64,000 nt of DNA from Rhodopirellula europaea 6C. Its GTDB lineage: Bacteria > Planctomycetota > Planctomycetia > Pirellulales > Pirellulaceae. The notes under the pieces are model-generated. The model saw nothing but the letters and a program-made list of their open reading frames with translations, made no database searches and was not told where the DNA came from. The position numbers and the translations under genes are program-made. Shown piece by piece: positions 44,599-53,698 of this stretch. Positions within the stretch are counted from its first letter, which is position 1. Each line of letters opens with the position of its first letter. The stretch is taken from positions 1 through 64,000 of the forward strand of contig NZ_ANMO01000256.1 in NCBI RefSeq assembly GCF_000338295.1. Reading direction: 5' to 3'.

Positions 44599-47500
44599 GT
44601 GCCAGTACGCATTTACGCGCTCGCCAAAGAACTGAATCTCGACAGCAAAGAACTCGTTGATGCGGTAAAAAAAGCCGGTATCACGGGCAAAGGTTCCGCG
44701 CTGGCCAGTCTCTCAGACGAAGAGGCCCAGCAAGTGCGAGGTCATCTCGCCGGTTCCGCTGCGAAATCTGAACCAAAGCCAAAAGCTGCCCCTCCAACCA
44801 AGGATACGCCCACGGCGCCCGTCGCACCCGTTCGTGATTTGAGCGGAGCGATCGGTCGAAAGCCATCGGCGATCAATGTTGGTCGCTCTGCCAAACCCGC
44901 GGAGGCCACCGACAATCCCAACGCACCGGCGCAGCCCATTCGTGATGGCGGCCGCCCAGTTGGCAAGCCTGCACCGATTGTGCGAACGCCTAAGTTGGCG
45001 CCTGCCCCAGAAGCGAAAGCTCCTGAGTCAACGGCAGCAGACGGTTCGCCGAAACCAGAAGTCCGCCTGCCAAAGACTGGTGGGGTCGGAACCGGTATGG
45101 CGTCGCCTAGCGGTCGCGGGATCGGCATGGGCGCCAAAACGGATGGTCAATCGACCAAGCCCGAATCGGCCGCATCTGCTCAGAACGTCCCCGGTCCCAA
45201 ATCGGACGGCGGTGGACGCAAGGCTCCTGAATCACCCAAGCGTGAATCGGCACCAGTCGCGTCATCCGACGACGATGGTTCGTCCAACAAGGGCGGTGGA
45301 TTGGCAAGCCGAATCGCGGGACGGATGGGCAACAATTCCTCTGGCCGTGTCGTTCCCAACACTCCCGGAACGCCTTTGTCTGCCGTTCGCCGTGACTCCG
45401 CGTCCGCGGGCGGAAAAATGCGGTCCTTGGATCGTTCGCGAAATCGTCCCGAAGAAGCTGGCAAGACCGGCGACGCTGGGAAGTCGAAGAAACGCGAACC
45501 TCGCATTAAAGTCAATTTGGCGCAACTGCCGAGTGCTCCAGCCAAGCCTGCGGCTCCGACCGGCAGTTCCGGACCGGCAGCCCAAAAACCAGATATCAAA
45601 CTGACCCGCGATGTCATCGAAGGCCACAAGCAGGGCATGAAAGCTCCCCTTGCTCGTCTCGAACAGGACGAAGCGGATAAGAAACAACGCAGCAAGAAGA
45701 CCGCCGAAGGTACAGTCGGACTGGCCGGGCGTGGCAAACGCATTATCGACGAAGACGAAAAGCCGAAGAAGAAGGGCTTGGCGGGTATGGCCAGTGCTCG
45801 TGCTGAGAGGCAACGCGGCGGTGGTGGTCGTCGGATCATCGGATCCGATGGCGGAGATCGTCATCACTACCGACGTTCGCGTCCTCGTATCCGTCGCAAG
45901 GGTGTCAACACTGCCGCACCTCGAAAAGACAAGGTGCAGGTCGAATTGCCATGTTCCGTTCGCAATTTCTGCGAGGCATCGGGGCTGAGCGTCGCTGACG
46001 TGATGCGAACCCTGATGGGCATGGGCATGATGGTCAACATCAACGCGGATATCGATTTTGAAACCGCCGAGTTGCTTGCGACCGAACACGATCTTGATAT
46101 CGAGTTGAAGGCCGCTGAGTCGCTCGAACAAGAGTTGATCACTGAGATCGAAGAAACGGCTGACGCCCCGGATACATTGGTCGCGCGACCTCCGGTTGTG
46201 ACCTTCCTTGGCCACGTTGACCACGGAAAAACCAGCCTGCTGGATCACTTGGTTGGCATTAACGTCGTGAAAGGCGAAGCTGGCGGGATCACCCAGCACA
46301 TCCGTGCGTACAAGATCGAGAAAGACGGTCGCGCCGTAACGTTCGTTGACACCCCTGGTCACGAAGCGTTTACCGAGATGCGTGCCCGCGGTGCGAACGT
46401 GACCGACATTGCAGTTTTGGTTGTGGCTGCCGATGACGGGATCATGCCGCAAACCGAAGAAGCCATCAGTCACGCGAAAGCGGCTGAAGTGCCAATTGTT
46501 GTTGCGATGAACAAGATTGACCTCGAAGGGGTTGATCCAAACCGCGTCATGACACAACTGACCGAACACCAACTCACGCCCAGCGAATGGGGCGGCGATG
46601 TTGAAATCGTTCGAACCAGTGCCACCCAAGGCATCGGGATGGACGAGTTGTTGGACACGTTGCTAACGATCGCTGAACTGAACGAGTACTCGGCCAACCC
46701 GAATCGATCGGCGTTGGGCGTTTGCTTGGAATCGGAACAACAGGGCGACCGCGGTGTGGTTGCGAAACTGATCGTTCAGAACGGTACACTTCGGGTCGGC
46801 GACATTTTGGTTTGCGGTCCGGCTCACGGTCGGGTGCGTGCAATGCAAGACACATTGACTGGCAAACCGATCACGGAAGCAGGGCCGAGTACTCCTGTCA
46901 GTTTGATGGGGCTCGATACGCCTCCTGGTGCGGGTGATCGATTCCACGTCCTCAAGGACATTTCACAAGCACGCGAAATCGCGAGTGCTCGTGAAGGCGA
47001 ATCGAGTCGTCAGAGCCTGTCGGGTATCACGACCAAGGTCAGCTTCGACTCGTTCCAAGAGATGCTGGAAGACGGCAAGCTTGGTGAATCGGCTGACACC
47101 GTGAAGCTGAACTTGATCATTCGAGCCGACGCTCGTGGTTCGCTGGAAGCGATCGACAAAGAACTGAGCAAGTTCGATCATCCCGAAGTGGAGATTCGAG
47201 TTCTGCAACGTAGTGTGGGTGGCATCTCGCTCGCCGATGCGACTCTGGCAAGTGCTTCCGACGCGGTCATCTTGGGCTTCAACGTGATCCCCGATGATAA
47301 AGCTCGATCACTGGCCGAAGAACGCGGTGTTGAGATCCGTCGCTACGACGTCATCTACAAGTTGACTGATGACATCCGTGCGTTGATCGAAGGACGCTTG
47401 AAACCAGAAGAACGCGTTGTCGAACTCGGCCGTGCGTTGGTCAAGCAAGTCTTTTCGATCAGCCGAGTTGGCACGATCGCGGGTTGCTACGTCGCACAGG

Positions 47501-47715
47501 GCTCGATTCAGCGAAACTGCCGCATTCGAGTCAACCGAGACGGGCGAACGATCGGCGATTACCAGCTCGACACGCTTCGTCGGATCAAGGAAGACGTCAA
47601 GGAAGTGCCTCGCGGCATGGAGTGCGGTATCCGTCTTCAAGGCTTCAACGACATCAAGCAAGACGATGTATTGGAAGCTTACAAGATTGAAGAAGTCGCT
47701 CGAAAACTCGATTGA
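44599..47715 (+). CDS. infB: Translation initiation factor IF-2
   Basis: GTPase that brings formyl-Met-tRNA to the 30S subunit and promotes subunit joining. 1,038 residues, starting at a GTG at 44599 ([18 protein letters not shown], the conserved IF2 N-domain). A long, basic, Pro/Ala/Lys-rich linker follows (about 55-430). The G domain has all signatures: GHVDHGKTS (P loop), GGITQHI (switch I), DTPGHEAF (switch II), NKID and the SAT loop. Domains II-IV end with the fMet-tRNA-binding C-terminus. It lies 261 bp after nusA, which often precedes it in bacteria, and before rbfA. Identification is certain. Confidence 0.98.
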   Translation: MPVRIYALAKELNLDSKELVDAVKKAGITGKGSALASLSDEEAQQVRGHLAGSAAKSEPKPKAAPPTKDTPTAPVAPVRDLSGAIGRKPSAINVGRSAKPAEATDNPNAPAQPIRDGGRPVGKPAPIVRTPKLAPAPEAKAPESTAADGSPKPEVRLPKTGGVGTGMASPSGRGIGMGAKTDGQSTKPESAASAQNVPGPKSDGGGRKAPESPKRESAPVASSDDDGSSNKGGGLASRIAGRMGNNSSGRVVPNTPGTPLSAVRRDSASAGGKMRSLDRSRNRPEEAGKTGDAGKSKKREPRIKVNLAQLPSAPAKPAAPTGSSGPAAQKPDIKLTRDVIEGHKQGMKAPLARLEQDEADKKQRSKKTAEGTVGLAGRGKRIIDEDEKPKKKGLAGMASARAERQRGGGGRRIIGSDGGDRHHYRRSRPRIRRKGVNTAAPRKDKVQVELPCSVRNFCEASGLSVADVMRTLMGMGMMVNINADIDFETAELLATEHDLDIELKAAESLEQELITEIEETADAPDTLVARPPVVTFLGHVDHGKTSLLDHLVGINVVKGEAGGITQHIRAYKIEKDGRAVTFVDTPGHEAFTEMRARGANVTDIAVLVVAADDGIMPQTEEAISHAKAAEVPIVVAMNKIDLEGVDPNRVMTQLTEHQLTPSEWGGDVEIVRTSATQGIGMDELLDTLLTIAELNEYSANPNRSALGVCLESEQQGDRGVVAKLIVQNGTLRVGDILVCGPAHGRVRAMQDTLTGKPITEAGPSTPVSLMGLDTPPGAGDRFHVLKDISQAREIASAREGESSRQSLSGITTKVSFDSFQEMLEDGKLGESADTVKLNLIIRADARGSLEAIDKELSKFDHPEVEIRVLQRSVGGISLADATLASASDAVILGFNVIPDDKARSLAEERGVEIRRYDVIYKLTDDIRALIEGRLKPEERVVELGRALVKQVFSISRVGTIAGCYVAQGSIQRNCRIRVNRDGRTIGDYQLDTLRRIKEDVKEVPRGMECGIRLQGFNDIKQDDVLEAYKIEEVARKLD

Positions 47716-47730
47716 TCTTCGAGTCGGAAA

Positions 47731-47761
47731 CTGACGGCACATGGCATCGATGTGTCGTCAG
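47731..47761 (+). other. Strong hairpin just after infB
   Basis: A 12-bp stem, CTGACGGCACAT (47731-47742) with ATGTGTCGTCAG (47750-47761), one G-U pair and a 7-base loop. It begins 15 bases past the infB stop. No U-tract follows directly, so it may protect the infB message end or be a processing site; a second hairpin with a U-tract follows 36 bases later. Confidence 0.7.
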
Positions 47762-47795
47762 CGACCATCACGGAATGAGTTCAGTCCAGCGGTCG

Positions 47796-47827
47796 ATGCG
47801 GGCATCATTGCCCGCGTGACGTTTTTT
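47796..47827 (+). terminator. Terminator-like hairpin between infB and rbfA
   Basis: Stem GCGGGC (47798-47803) with GCCCGC (47810-47815), extended by two weaker pairs, loop ATCATT, then GTGACG and six T (47822-47827). The U-tract is offset by about four bases from the extended stem, so termination may be partial. It lies about 40 bases before the rbfA start and could reduce read-through from infB into the downstream genes. Confidence 0.6.
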
Positions 47828-47867
47828 CTGATGCGTTTGCTCGCTCCTCTCTGTTGAAGTTTGTCTT

Positions 47868-48281
47868 TTGTCCAGCCGACGTTTGCTCAAAGCCGCCGAA
47901 GCGATCCGCGAAGTGGTCGCGAATGCGATCGTGACCGAAGTCCGTGACCCACGTGTTCGTGACGTCACGGTCATTGGGGTCGAGGTTTCACCCGATATGC
48001 GCGAGGCCAAGGTCAAGGTCAGCGTGATGGGCGACGAGTCCCAGAAGAACCTGTCGCTGCGTGGACTGCAAAACTCAGCTGGGTTCCTGCAGAGCAAAAT
48101 TGCCAACCGAATGGATACCCGCTACACGCCCAAGTTGCGGTTCGAGGTCGATCGCGGCCAAGAGAACGCGATGACGGTGAGCGAGATTCTTGCCCGGATT
48201 CAGCAAGAAAAAGAAGGCGCGACCGACGATCGTGACCAAAATGATTCTGGCGAAGACGCCACTCCCCACTCAAACGATTGA
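47868..48281 (+). CDS. rbfA: 30S ribosome-binding factor A
   Basis: A small KH-type protein that matures the 5' end of 16S rRNA and the 30S subunit, and is needed for growth in the cold in E. coli. 137 residues. The start is a TTG at 47868 giving SSRRLLKAAEAIREVVANAI; no ATG or GTG in frame lies between the preceding stop and this point. Diagnostic stretches are EVRDPRVRDVTVIGVEVSPDM and KIANRMDTRYTPKLRFEVD. The last 20 residues are acidic and probably disordered. It follows infB after 152 bp that contain two hairpins, and is followed after 13 bp by the EndoIII-like gene, an arrangement that suggests co-transcription with that gene. Confidence 0.95.
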   Translation: MSSRRLLKAAEAIREVVANAIVTEVRDPRVRDVTVIGVEVSPDMREAKVKVSVMGDESQKNLSLRGLQNSAGFLQSKIANRMDTRYTPKLRFEVDRGQENAMTVSEILARIQQEKEGATDDRDQNDSGEDATPHSND

Positions 48282-48294
48282 TTACCGCATTTAG

Positions 48295-49593
48295 ATGTCA
48301 GCCACTAACCGCGCGAAACTGATTACAAAGCTGCAAACAGCTTTGAAAAAACACTACGACGTGGCCCCCGCCACCCCGTCGCGTCCTCTCCTCGAACACG
48401 CGCTGTATGCCTGCCTGCTCGAAGATTGCCCCGCTGATTTGGCCGACGAAGGCCTCGCGAAGTTGGAGCAAGACTATTTCGATTGGAACGAAGTCCGCGT
48501 CACCACGGTGACTGAGTTGGCCGCCGTTCTGTCGAGTCTTCCAGATCCGAATAAAGCCGCTCAACGTTTGAAGTCCATTCTTCAAGCGATCTTTGAAGAG
48601 TTTTACAGCTTTGATTTGGATCACCTTAAAAAAGAAAACCTCGGCAAAGCCGTGGCGAAGTTTGAAGGCATGTCATCGATGACTCCCTTCGTTCTCAGCT
48701 ACATCATTCAGCATGGACTCGGTGGTCACTCGATCCCAATCGATTACTCCGCCATGGTGGTGATGTTGGTCACCGGTATCGCTAGCCAAGCGGAAGCGTC
48801 CGATGGTCGCGTTCCAGGACTTGAACGAGCCGTGCCGAAGAGCAAAGGCGTTGAGTTCGCAGCTTTGATGCATCAACCAGCCGTGGCATTGTTGATGGAT
48901 CCGAAGGACAAGACCGCTCGGACTTTCCTCGAATCGGTTGCCAAAGGCAGTTCGAAAGAGCTCGACGAATGGTTGACCAGCAAAGAAGAAGCGATCAAAC
49001 GAGTGAAGGCTCGTAAGAAAGAAGAACGCGAAGCCGCCAAACAAGAAGCCGAAGCGGAAGCTGCTGAAGAAGCGGAAGCGAAGTCGGCCGTCTTGGTCAA
49101 GCGAAGCGCCAAGAAAGGCAGCCGCGTGACCAAGTCTTCGGTGCAGCAAAAGTCGGCTGCTGAACAAGCCGCTGAATCGCAGGCCCGTTTGGCTGCCGAA
49201 GCGAAGAAGGCAGAAGCCAAGGCTGCTGCCAGTGCCAAGTCGACCAAGAAAAAGGCGACAACGGACAAGTCCTCCAGTTCTGCCAAAAGCTCGACATCTG
49301 GCACCGCGAAGAAGTCCAGTAAGACGTCGGCTTCGAAGACGGCGTCCAAGTCGTCTGAAACGACCAAGTCCGCCGGAAAGAAATCGTCCAAGACTTCGAC
49401 AACCAAGAAGGCTCCTGCGAAGAAGTCCGGCAGCAATGCCAAGCCAAGCAGCAGTGCGAAAGATTCAGCTCCGAAGAAGTCGGCTAAAAGGAAGTCAACG
49501 ACCTCCGGCAAGTCTGCTTCGTCCGAGTCGACAAGTTCCACTGCTGGAAAGAAAGCCACCAACCGTAAATTGACCAAGCGGAAACCCCGCTGA
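48295..49593 (+). CDS. Degenerate endonuclease III-like protein with histone H1-like Lys/Ser/Ala tail
   Basis: 432 residues. The first 165 resemble the HhH-GPD fold of endonuclease III: LLEHALYACLLEDCPADLADEG, then PDPNKAAQRLKSILQAIFEEFY and a hairpin-like FEGMSSMTPFVLSYIIQHGL followed by IPIDYSAM. Against E. coli Nth, the catalytic Lys position appears to be Met or Ser, the Asp (IPID) is kept, and no [4Fe-4S] cysteine cluster is visible; base-excision activity is therefore doubtful. After a charged coiled coil (about 225-320) comes a long tail almost wholly Lys, Ser, Ala and Thr (KKSSKTSASKTASKSSET and similar), as in histone H1-like proteins. It may bind nucleic acid or ribosomal RNA. It lies 13 bp after rbfA. 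The fold call is by eye. Confidence 0.7.
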   Translation: MSATNRAKLITKLQTALKKHYDVAPATPSRPLLEHALYACLLEDCPADLADEGLAKLEQDYFDWNEVRVTTVTELAAVLSSLPDPNKAAQRLKSILQAIFEEFYSFDLDHLKKENLGKAVAKFEGMSSMTPFVLSYIIQHGLGGHSIPIDYSAMVVMLVTGIASQAEASDGRVPGLERAVPKSKGVEFAALMHQPAVALLMDPKDKTARTFLESVAKGSSKELDEWLTSKEEAIKRVKARKKEEREAAKQEAEAEAAEEAEAKSAVLVKRSAKKGSRVTKSSVQQKSAAEQAAESQARLAAEAKKAEAKAAASAKSTKKKATTDKSSSSAKSSTSGTAKKSSKTSASKTASKSSETTKSAGKKSSKTSTTKKAPAKKSGSNAKPSSSAKDSAPKKSAKRKSTTSGKSASSESTSSTAGKKATNRKLTKRKPR

Positions 49594-49677
49594 TCTCAGT
49601 GAGGATCGGTCCGAATCCGATGGACGCGATCGCACTCCAGTGAACAACGATTGATCCAAACCGGAAGGACAACACTC

Positions 49678-50418
49678 ATGGCAGGTCACAGTAAATGGGC
49701 GAACATCCAGCACCGCAAAGGGCGTGTTGACGCTCAGCGGGGCAAGATGTGGAGCAAGCTCAGCAAGGCGATCATCGTTTCTGCAAAGATGGGCGGAGGT
49801 GATCCTTCGCTGAACATCCGATTGCGAAAAGCGATTGATGACGCCAAAGCGGTTTCGATGCCCAAGGACAACATCGAGCGTGCGATCAAGCGTGGCACTG
49901 GCGAGCTGGAAGGCGACGCCGTTGAAGAGGTCCTCTACGAGGGCTACGGGCCCGGCGGAGTCGCGGTGATGTGCTTGGCCATGACCGACAACCGAAACCG
50001 AACCGCACCCGAGTTGCGAACCATGTTTGGCAAATTCGGTGGAGAACTGGGGAAAACCGGTTGTGTCTCTTACTTGTTCGAACGCAAAGGCATCTTTGTC
50101 TTCGGTGAAGGTGCGGACGAAGAAAAGGTCACCGAACTCGCTCTCGAGAACGGAGCGGATGACGTCGAGGTCGATGAGGACGGCAAAGTCCAAGTGACTT
50201 GCAGTCCCGAAGCGTTCAGCGATTTGGAAGTCGCCTTTGACGAAGCGAAAATGGAAACCGAGGTCAGCGAAGTGACCCAGATCGCTTCCACCAACGTGGA
50301 TCTGGACGAAAGTGTTTCGGGCAAGGTGTTGGCGTTGCTCGAAGCCTTGGATGACCACGACGACATTCAAACCGTCAGCACGAACGCAAACTTCCCGTCC
50401 GAGTCGGTTTCGGAATAG
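49678..50418 (+). CDS. YebC/PmpR family protein (TACO1 family)
   Basis: 246 residues from the ATG at 49678 (MAGHSKWANIQHRKGRVDAQRG), preceded by GGAAGGA, one of the clearer ribosome sites in this window. The opening is the family hallmark, followed by MPKDNIERAIKRGTGE and YEGYGPGGVAVM. Domain III ends near the acidic C-terminus. Members have been described as transcription regulators (PmpR) and, more recently, as translation factors that relieve ribosome stalling (TACO1/YebC). Its place at the end of a translation-factor block fits the second role, which is inference. An 84-bp gap separates it from the EndoIII-like gene. Confidence 0.95.
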   Translation: MAGHSKWANIQHRKGRVDAQRGKMWSKLSKAIIVSAKMGGGDPSLNIRLRKAIDDAKAVSMPKDNIERAIKRGTGELEGDAVEEVLYEGYGPGGVAVMCLAMTDNRNRTAPELRTMFGKFGGELGKTGCVSYLFERKGIFVFGEGADEEKVTELALENGADDVEVDEDGKVQVTCSPEAFSDLEVAFDEAKMETEVSEVTQIASTNVDLDESVSGKVLALLEALDDHDDIQTVSTNANFPSESVSE

Positions 50419-50456
50419 AACGTCTGTGTTCATCGCTTTCTTTGTAGGCGTCCACC

Positions 50457-51767
50457 ATGCGAGATCGCATTCTCTTCTTCGGCATGGTGTTGACGCTTGG
50501 TTTGCTTCCGGTCGAGGATGCTCGATCGGATGATCCACCGGTTCCGAAAGTAGAAGCCCTCGGACCGAGTGAGCGATCATCCAGCACGTGGATCGTCGGT
50601 GATCACGTTCTTGAGAAGTCTCGTTCCATCAACGCCACCAATTTCGGTTTGAGTGCGGGCTCCGATTCAGACCAGTCCGTTGCGTTGGGGAAGGCGATCT
50701 CGCACGTCGCGAATTCACCCGGCATCGACACGGTTTATATTCCCTCCGGAACGTACCGGTTCTCTCGGCCAATCCAGTTGCGTTCGGGCGTCAACCTCAT
50801 TGGTGATGGATTCGGCAAAACGATCTTGGAAGGCCGCAGGCTACGCTCATATCTGCTGAATGCGCGGCGGATCGACGAAAACAACGCCTTCGTCGCAGGA
50901 CTGACGCTACGCAATCGATACCGCACCGTGGCGATGTATGATGTCAGTAACCTGCACTTTTATCATGTTGAGTTTGCGGGCGGAATCGTCCGGCTCGAAG
51001 GTTGTTCGGACATCTCGTTGGAAGGCAACTTGTTCCGAGACAATCTTGGTAAATCGGGCTACGCCAGCGACAACTGCGATCGCATTCGGATCGTCCACAA
51101 CCGATTCGAGTCGATCGAAAACGGAAGCATCAATCTAAGTCGTCATCGCGATTGTTATGTGGCTTGGAATGAGATCACTGCGGAGAGTTTGTTGGAATCC
51201 GGGTACGCGGCGGTTCGCCTGCCGAATGATGCGATGAACAACCTGGTGGAGCACAATTTCATCGAGAACCACGGTCGTGGGATCTTTGTTTTGTCATCCT
51301 CGGAAAACAATGTCATCCGGGACAACGTTGTCCTCGGTTCGACCAAGCAGGGTGTGCTGATCCAATCGTCCGCCAATCGTTTGGAATCGAACGTGATCGT
51401 GGACGCGGGAGAGCAGTCCATTTATGTCGTGGACGCGGTCGCCAGTTCCTCGCCGACGCCATCGATCGCGGATCACAACCAACTCTTACGAAACCTGATC
51501 TATGACACTCGCTCTCAGCGCGGTGATCGCTTCATCGCGCTGAAGGTTTCGACGGATGGGAACACCGTCGTCGAAAACGTTGTCTCGAGCCAACACGGTC
51601 GCGAATTCAAAGCGATTCGGCCCGACGTCGGCAATGTCGAGCGTGACAACGAGTACCGACGCGATGTTGACCAGGATCGAGTTCGATCTTTGGAGCAATC
51701 CATTAAAGCACGGGTTGCAAAATATCTGATGTTGGATGGCCCTGGCAAAACCAGCGTTCAGGATTGA
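50457..51767 (+). CDS. Secreted parallel beta-helix (pectate lyase-like) protein
   Basis: 436 residues with a signal peptide (MRDRILFFGMVLTLGLLPVEDARS). From about residue 85 the chain has the layout of a right-handed beta-helix of the pectin lyase superfamily: TVYIPSGTYRFSRPIQLRSG, VNLIGDGFGKTILEG, then many rungs such as NNLVEHNFIENHGRGIFVLS and ENNVIRDNVVLGSTKQGVLI. Proteins of this type act on, or bind, polysaccharides such as pectate, alginate or sulfated glycans; no catalytic set can be named by eye. The gene starts 39 bp after the YebC-family gene. The last 45 residues are charged and non-repetitive. Confidence 0.85.
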   Translation: MRDRILFFGMVLTLGLLPVEDARSDDPPVPKVEALGPSERSSSTWIVGDHVLEKSRSINATNFGLSAGSDSDQSVALGKAISHVANSPGIDTVYIPSGTYRFSRPIQLRSGVNLIGDGFGKTILEGRRLRSYLLNARRIDENNAFVAGLTLRNRYRTVAMYDVSNLHFYHVEFAGGIVRLEGCSDISLEGNLFRDNLGKSGYASDNCDRIRIVHNRFESIENGSINLSRHRDCYVAWNEITAESLLESGYAAVRLPNDAMNNLVEHNFIENHGRGIFVLSSSENNVIRDNVVLGSTKQGVLIQSSANRLESNVIVDAGEQSIYVVDAVASSSPTPSIADHNQLLRNLIYDTRSQRGDRFIALKVSTDGNTVVENVVSSQHGREFKAIRPDVGNVERDNEYRRDVDQDRVRSLEQSIKARVAKYLMLDGPGKTSVQD

Positions 51768-52039
51768 TCGGACGGACGTTGAGATCAGTTGATGCTGGCG
51801 GCCCGCGATGAATGAATGAAGCGGGTTTCGTCGCAAATCTCGCCTAAACTGATTTTTTCGCGGAACATGAAATGCGTCTGCGGGTTTTAATGGACGTATG
51901 TGACTGCGGTGTTTGCTGCGCGGTTGTCTTTGACAGAAGAGCGTTCCAGATTTCCAGGACGTCAAAGCTATTTCCGATCGATCGATCCGGCTTCCAGCTG
52001 ATTAGCGACCATGATCCACCCGTCTTTCCCGCAGATCGT

Positions 52040-53698
52040 ATGACTCAAATACCCGACGTCCCATCTCTTCAGTCAGCTGCATCTGGATCGCGTCAATCGA
52101 CTGACCTTGAGCCGAGTTCGGCTCCTGCTTCTGAGTTAGAGGCAAGCGAAAAGATGCCTTTAAACGGCAGCGAGTCTGGGATGACTTCCGATCTTTCTCG
52201 TTTGGCGAGTGGGGTTACAAATGAATCGTCGCCGCTCCACTTCACCATTAACCTGATTGTTTCAGTGGGTTTATTTGCTGCGGCAATCTACGGCTACACA
52301 TTCTTAGGTGAACGTCAGCGGCCGCTGCGCAGCAAGCCGCCCAAGTCTCCCGTCACGATTGTCAGCACCGACGACCTTCGTTTTCATAGTGGACCCGTGG
52401 TGATCGATGTCAATGGAGTGGTCGTTCCATTGCGTGAGCTGCGATTGGCTGCTGAAGTTGCCGGCCGAGTGGTCGAGTTGTCTGAGAACGTTCGTGCCGG
52501 TCGAAAGGTCAAAAAAGGTCAGGTGCTGATCCGACTCGATTCGACTGAGTACGAGTTGGAAGTGAAGCGTTTGCAAGCTTTGGCTCAACAAGAAGCTGCT
52601 GAAGAAAACTCCGTCCAGGTTGGCATTGAGAACACTGTGGAGTTGCAGTCTTTGGCCCAGAAGCAACTCGAGATCGCTCGCCAAGAACGCGAACGAATCA
52701 ACTCGCTCGTTGCCCAGCGGGCCGCATCCGCTTCCGAAGTAGACACCGCTCGCCGTGCTGAGTTGGCTGCAGACTCAGCCTTGGTGGAACTCGAAAACCG
52801 TCGGCGTGAACTGACTGCTCAGTTGCAGTTGGTAACGGAGAAACGATCGCTGACGCAAGTGTTATTAGAGCGGGCCAGGTTGGATCTGTCCCGCTGCGAG
52901 ATCCAATCGCCAATCGACGGGCGCGTTGTGTCATCCGAAGTCGAGGAGCAATCGTTCCTGCCAACGGGGACTCCGTTTATTACGATCGAAGATACGTCAG
53001 CCGTCGAGGTTCGGGCGAGTCTTACCGCGGATCAGATGTTCTGGATTTGGAATAGTCGATCCGTTTTGTCGACCTTGGCTGCGAGCGATCCTGATCAGGC
53101 GGGAACGGCGGTCTCTGATGCCGACCGTATCAATTCGGCGGTGTCGGCGACGATCTCCAGTGTTTTTGGAACGGAATCCCATCAATGGTCAGCGGTCTTC
53201 GAACGCCTCGATGGAGTCGGCATCGATGTTAATACCCGGACTTATCCATGTCTCTTCCGGGTGGAGTCCCCTGAGTCATCCTTGGAAGGAAGTTCGAGTC
53301 GGCAATTGACCCGCGGGATGTTTGTTGACGTTTCGATCGAAACTCAACCTAATCAGCTCCTCTTTCGTGTGGCTGAGTCGGCAGTTCGACCCGGCAACCG
53401 GCTTTGGCTAAACGTTGATGGAAAGCTACGTATCGTACCCATCACGATTGTCAGTCGGGCTGGTGATGACGTCGTCGTTCAAGTTCAACCTGAACTTGAT
53501 CATCTGTGCACTTTGGCATCGACTCGAATCATCGTCTCGCCCATCAGCGATCCGATCGAAGGAATGCCTGTGGGCGCGCAAACGCCATCCAATGCAGAAG
53601 CGGGACCAGACAAAACAGGGCAATCTGCTTCGCCGGCGATTGGCGATGCGACGTCGAATTCCAATCAAACGAACTCAAGCTTGCGGGCTGACGGATGA
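52040..53698 (+). CDS. RND efflux periplasmic adaptor (membrane fusion protein)
   Basis: 552 residues from the ATG at 52040 (MTQIPDVPS); an ATG at 51872 is in frame but the added 56 residues look non-coding. After a disordered N-terminus comes a single membrane anchor (LHFTINLIVSVGLFAAAIYGYTFLG). Next are the split biotinyl-lipoyl domain (ELRLAAEVAGRVVELSENVRAGRKVKKGQVLIRLD and, after the hairpin, CEIQSPIDGRVVSSEVEEQ) and a long alpha-helical coiled-coil hairpin (LAQQEAAEENSVQ to LTEKRSLTQVLLERA). The beta-barrel and membrane-proximal domains complete the HlyD/AcrA plan. It connects the RND pump to an outer-membrane channel. Its stop overlaps the pump gene start (ATGA), so the two are translated together. 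The exported substrate is unknown. Confidence 0.9.
   Translation: MTQIPDVPSLQSAASGSRQSTDLEPSSAPASELEASEKMPLNGSESGMTSDLSRLASGVTNESSPLHFTINLIVSVGLFAAAIYGYTFLGERQRPLRSKPPKSPVTIVSTDDLRFHSGPVVIDVNGVVVPLRELRLAAEVAGRVVELSENVRAGRKVKKGQVLIRLDSTEYELEVKRLQALAQQEAAEENSVQVGIENTVELQSLAQKQLEIARQERERINSLVAQRAASASEVDTARRAELAADSALVELENRRRELTAQLQLVTEKRSLTQVLLERARLDLSRCEIQSPIDGRVVSSEVEEQSFLPTGTPFITIEDTSAVEVRASLTADQMFWIWNSRSVLSTLAASDPDQAGTAVSDADRINSAVSATISSVFGTESHQWSAVFERLDGVGIDVNTRTYPCLFRVESPESSLEGSSSRQLTRGMFVDVSIETQPNQLLFRVAESAVRPGNRLWLNVDGKLRIVPITIVSRAGDDVVVQVQPELDHLCTLASTRIIVSPISDPIEGMPVGAQTPSNAEAGPDKTGQSASPAIGDATSNSNQTNSSLRADG

Noticed and set aside
45262-46629. 455-codon minus-strand frame
   Set aside because: Antisense to infB, whose G-domain motifs lie on the plus strand.
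48873-49577. 234-codon minus-strand frame rich in hydrophobic residues
   Set aside because: A shadow of the Lys/Ser/Ala-rich tail gene on the plus strand; the bias of the real tail creates it.
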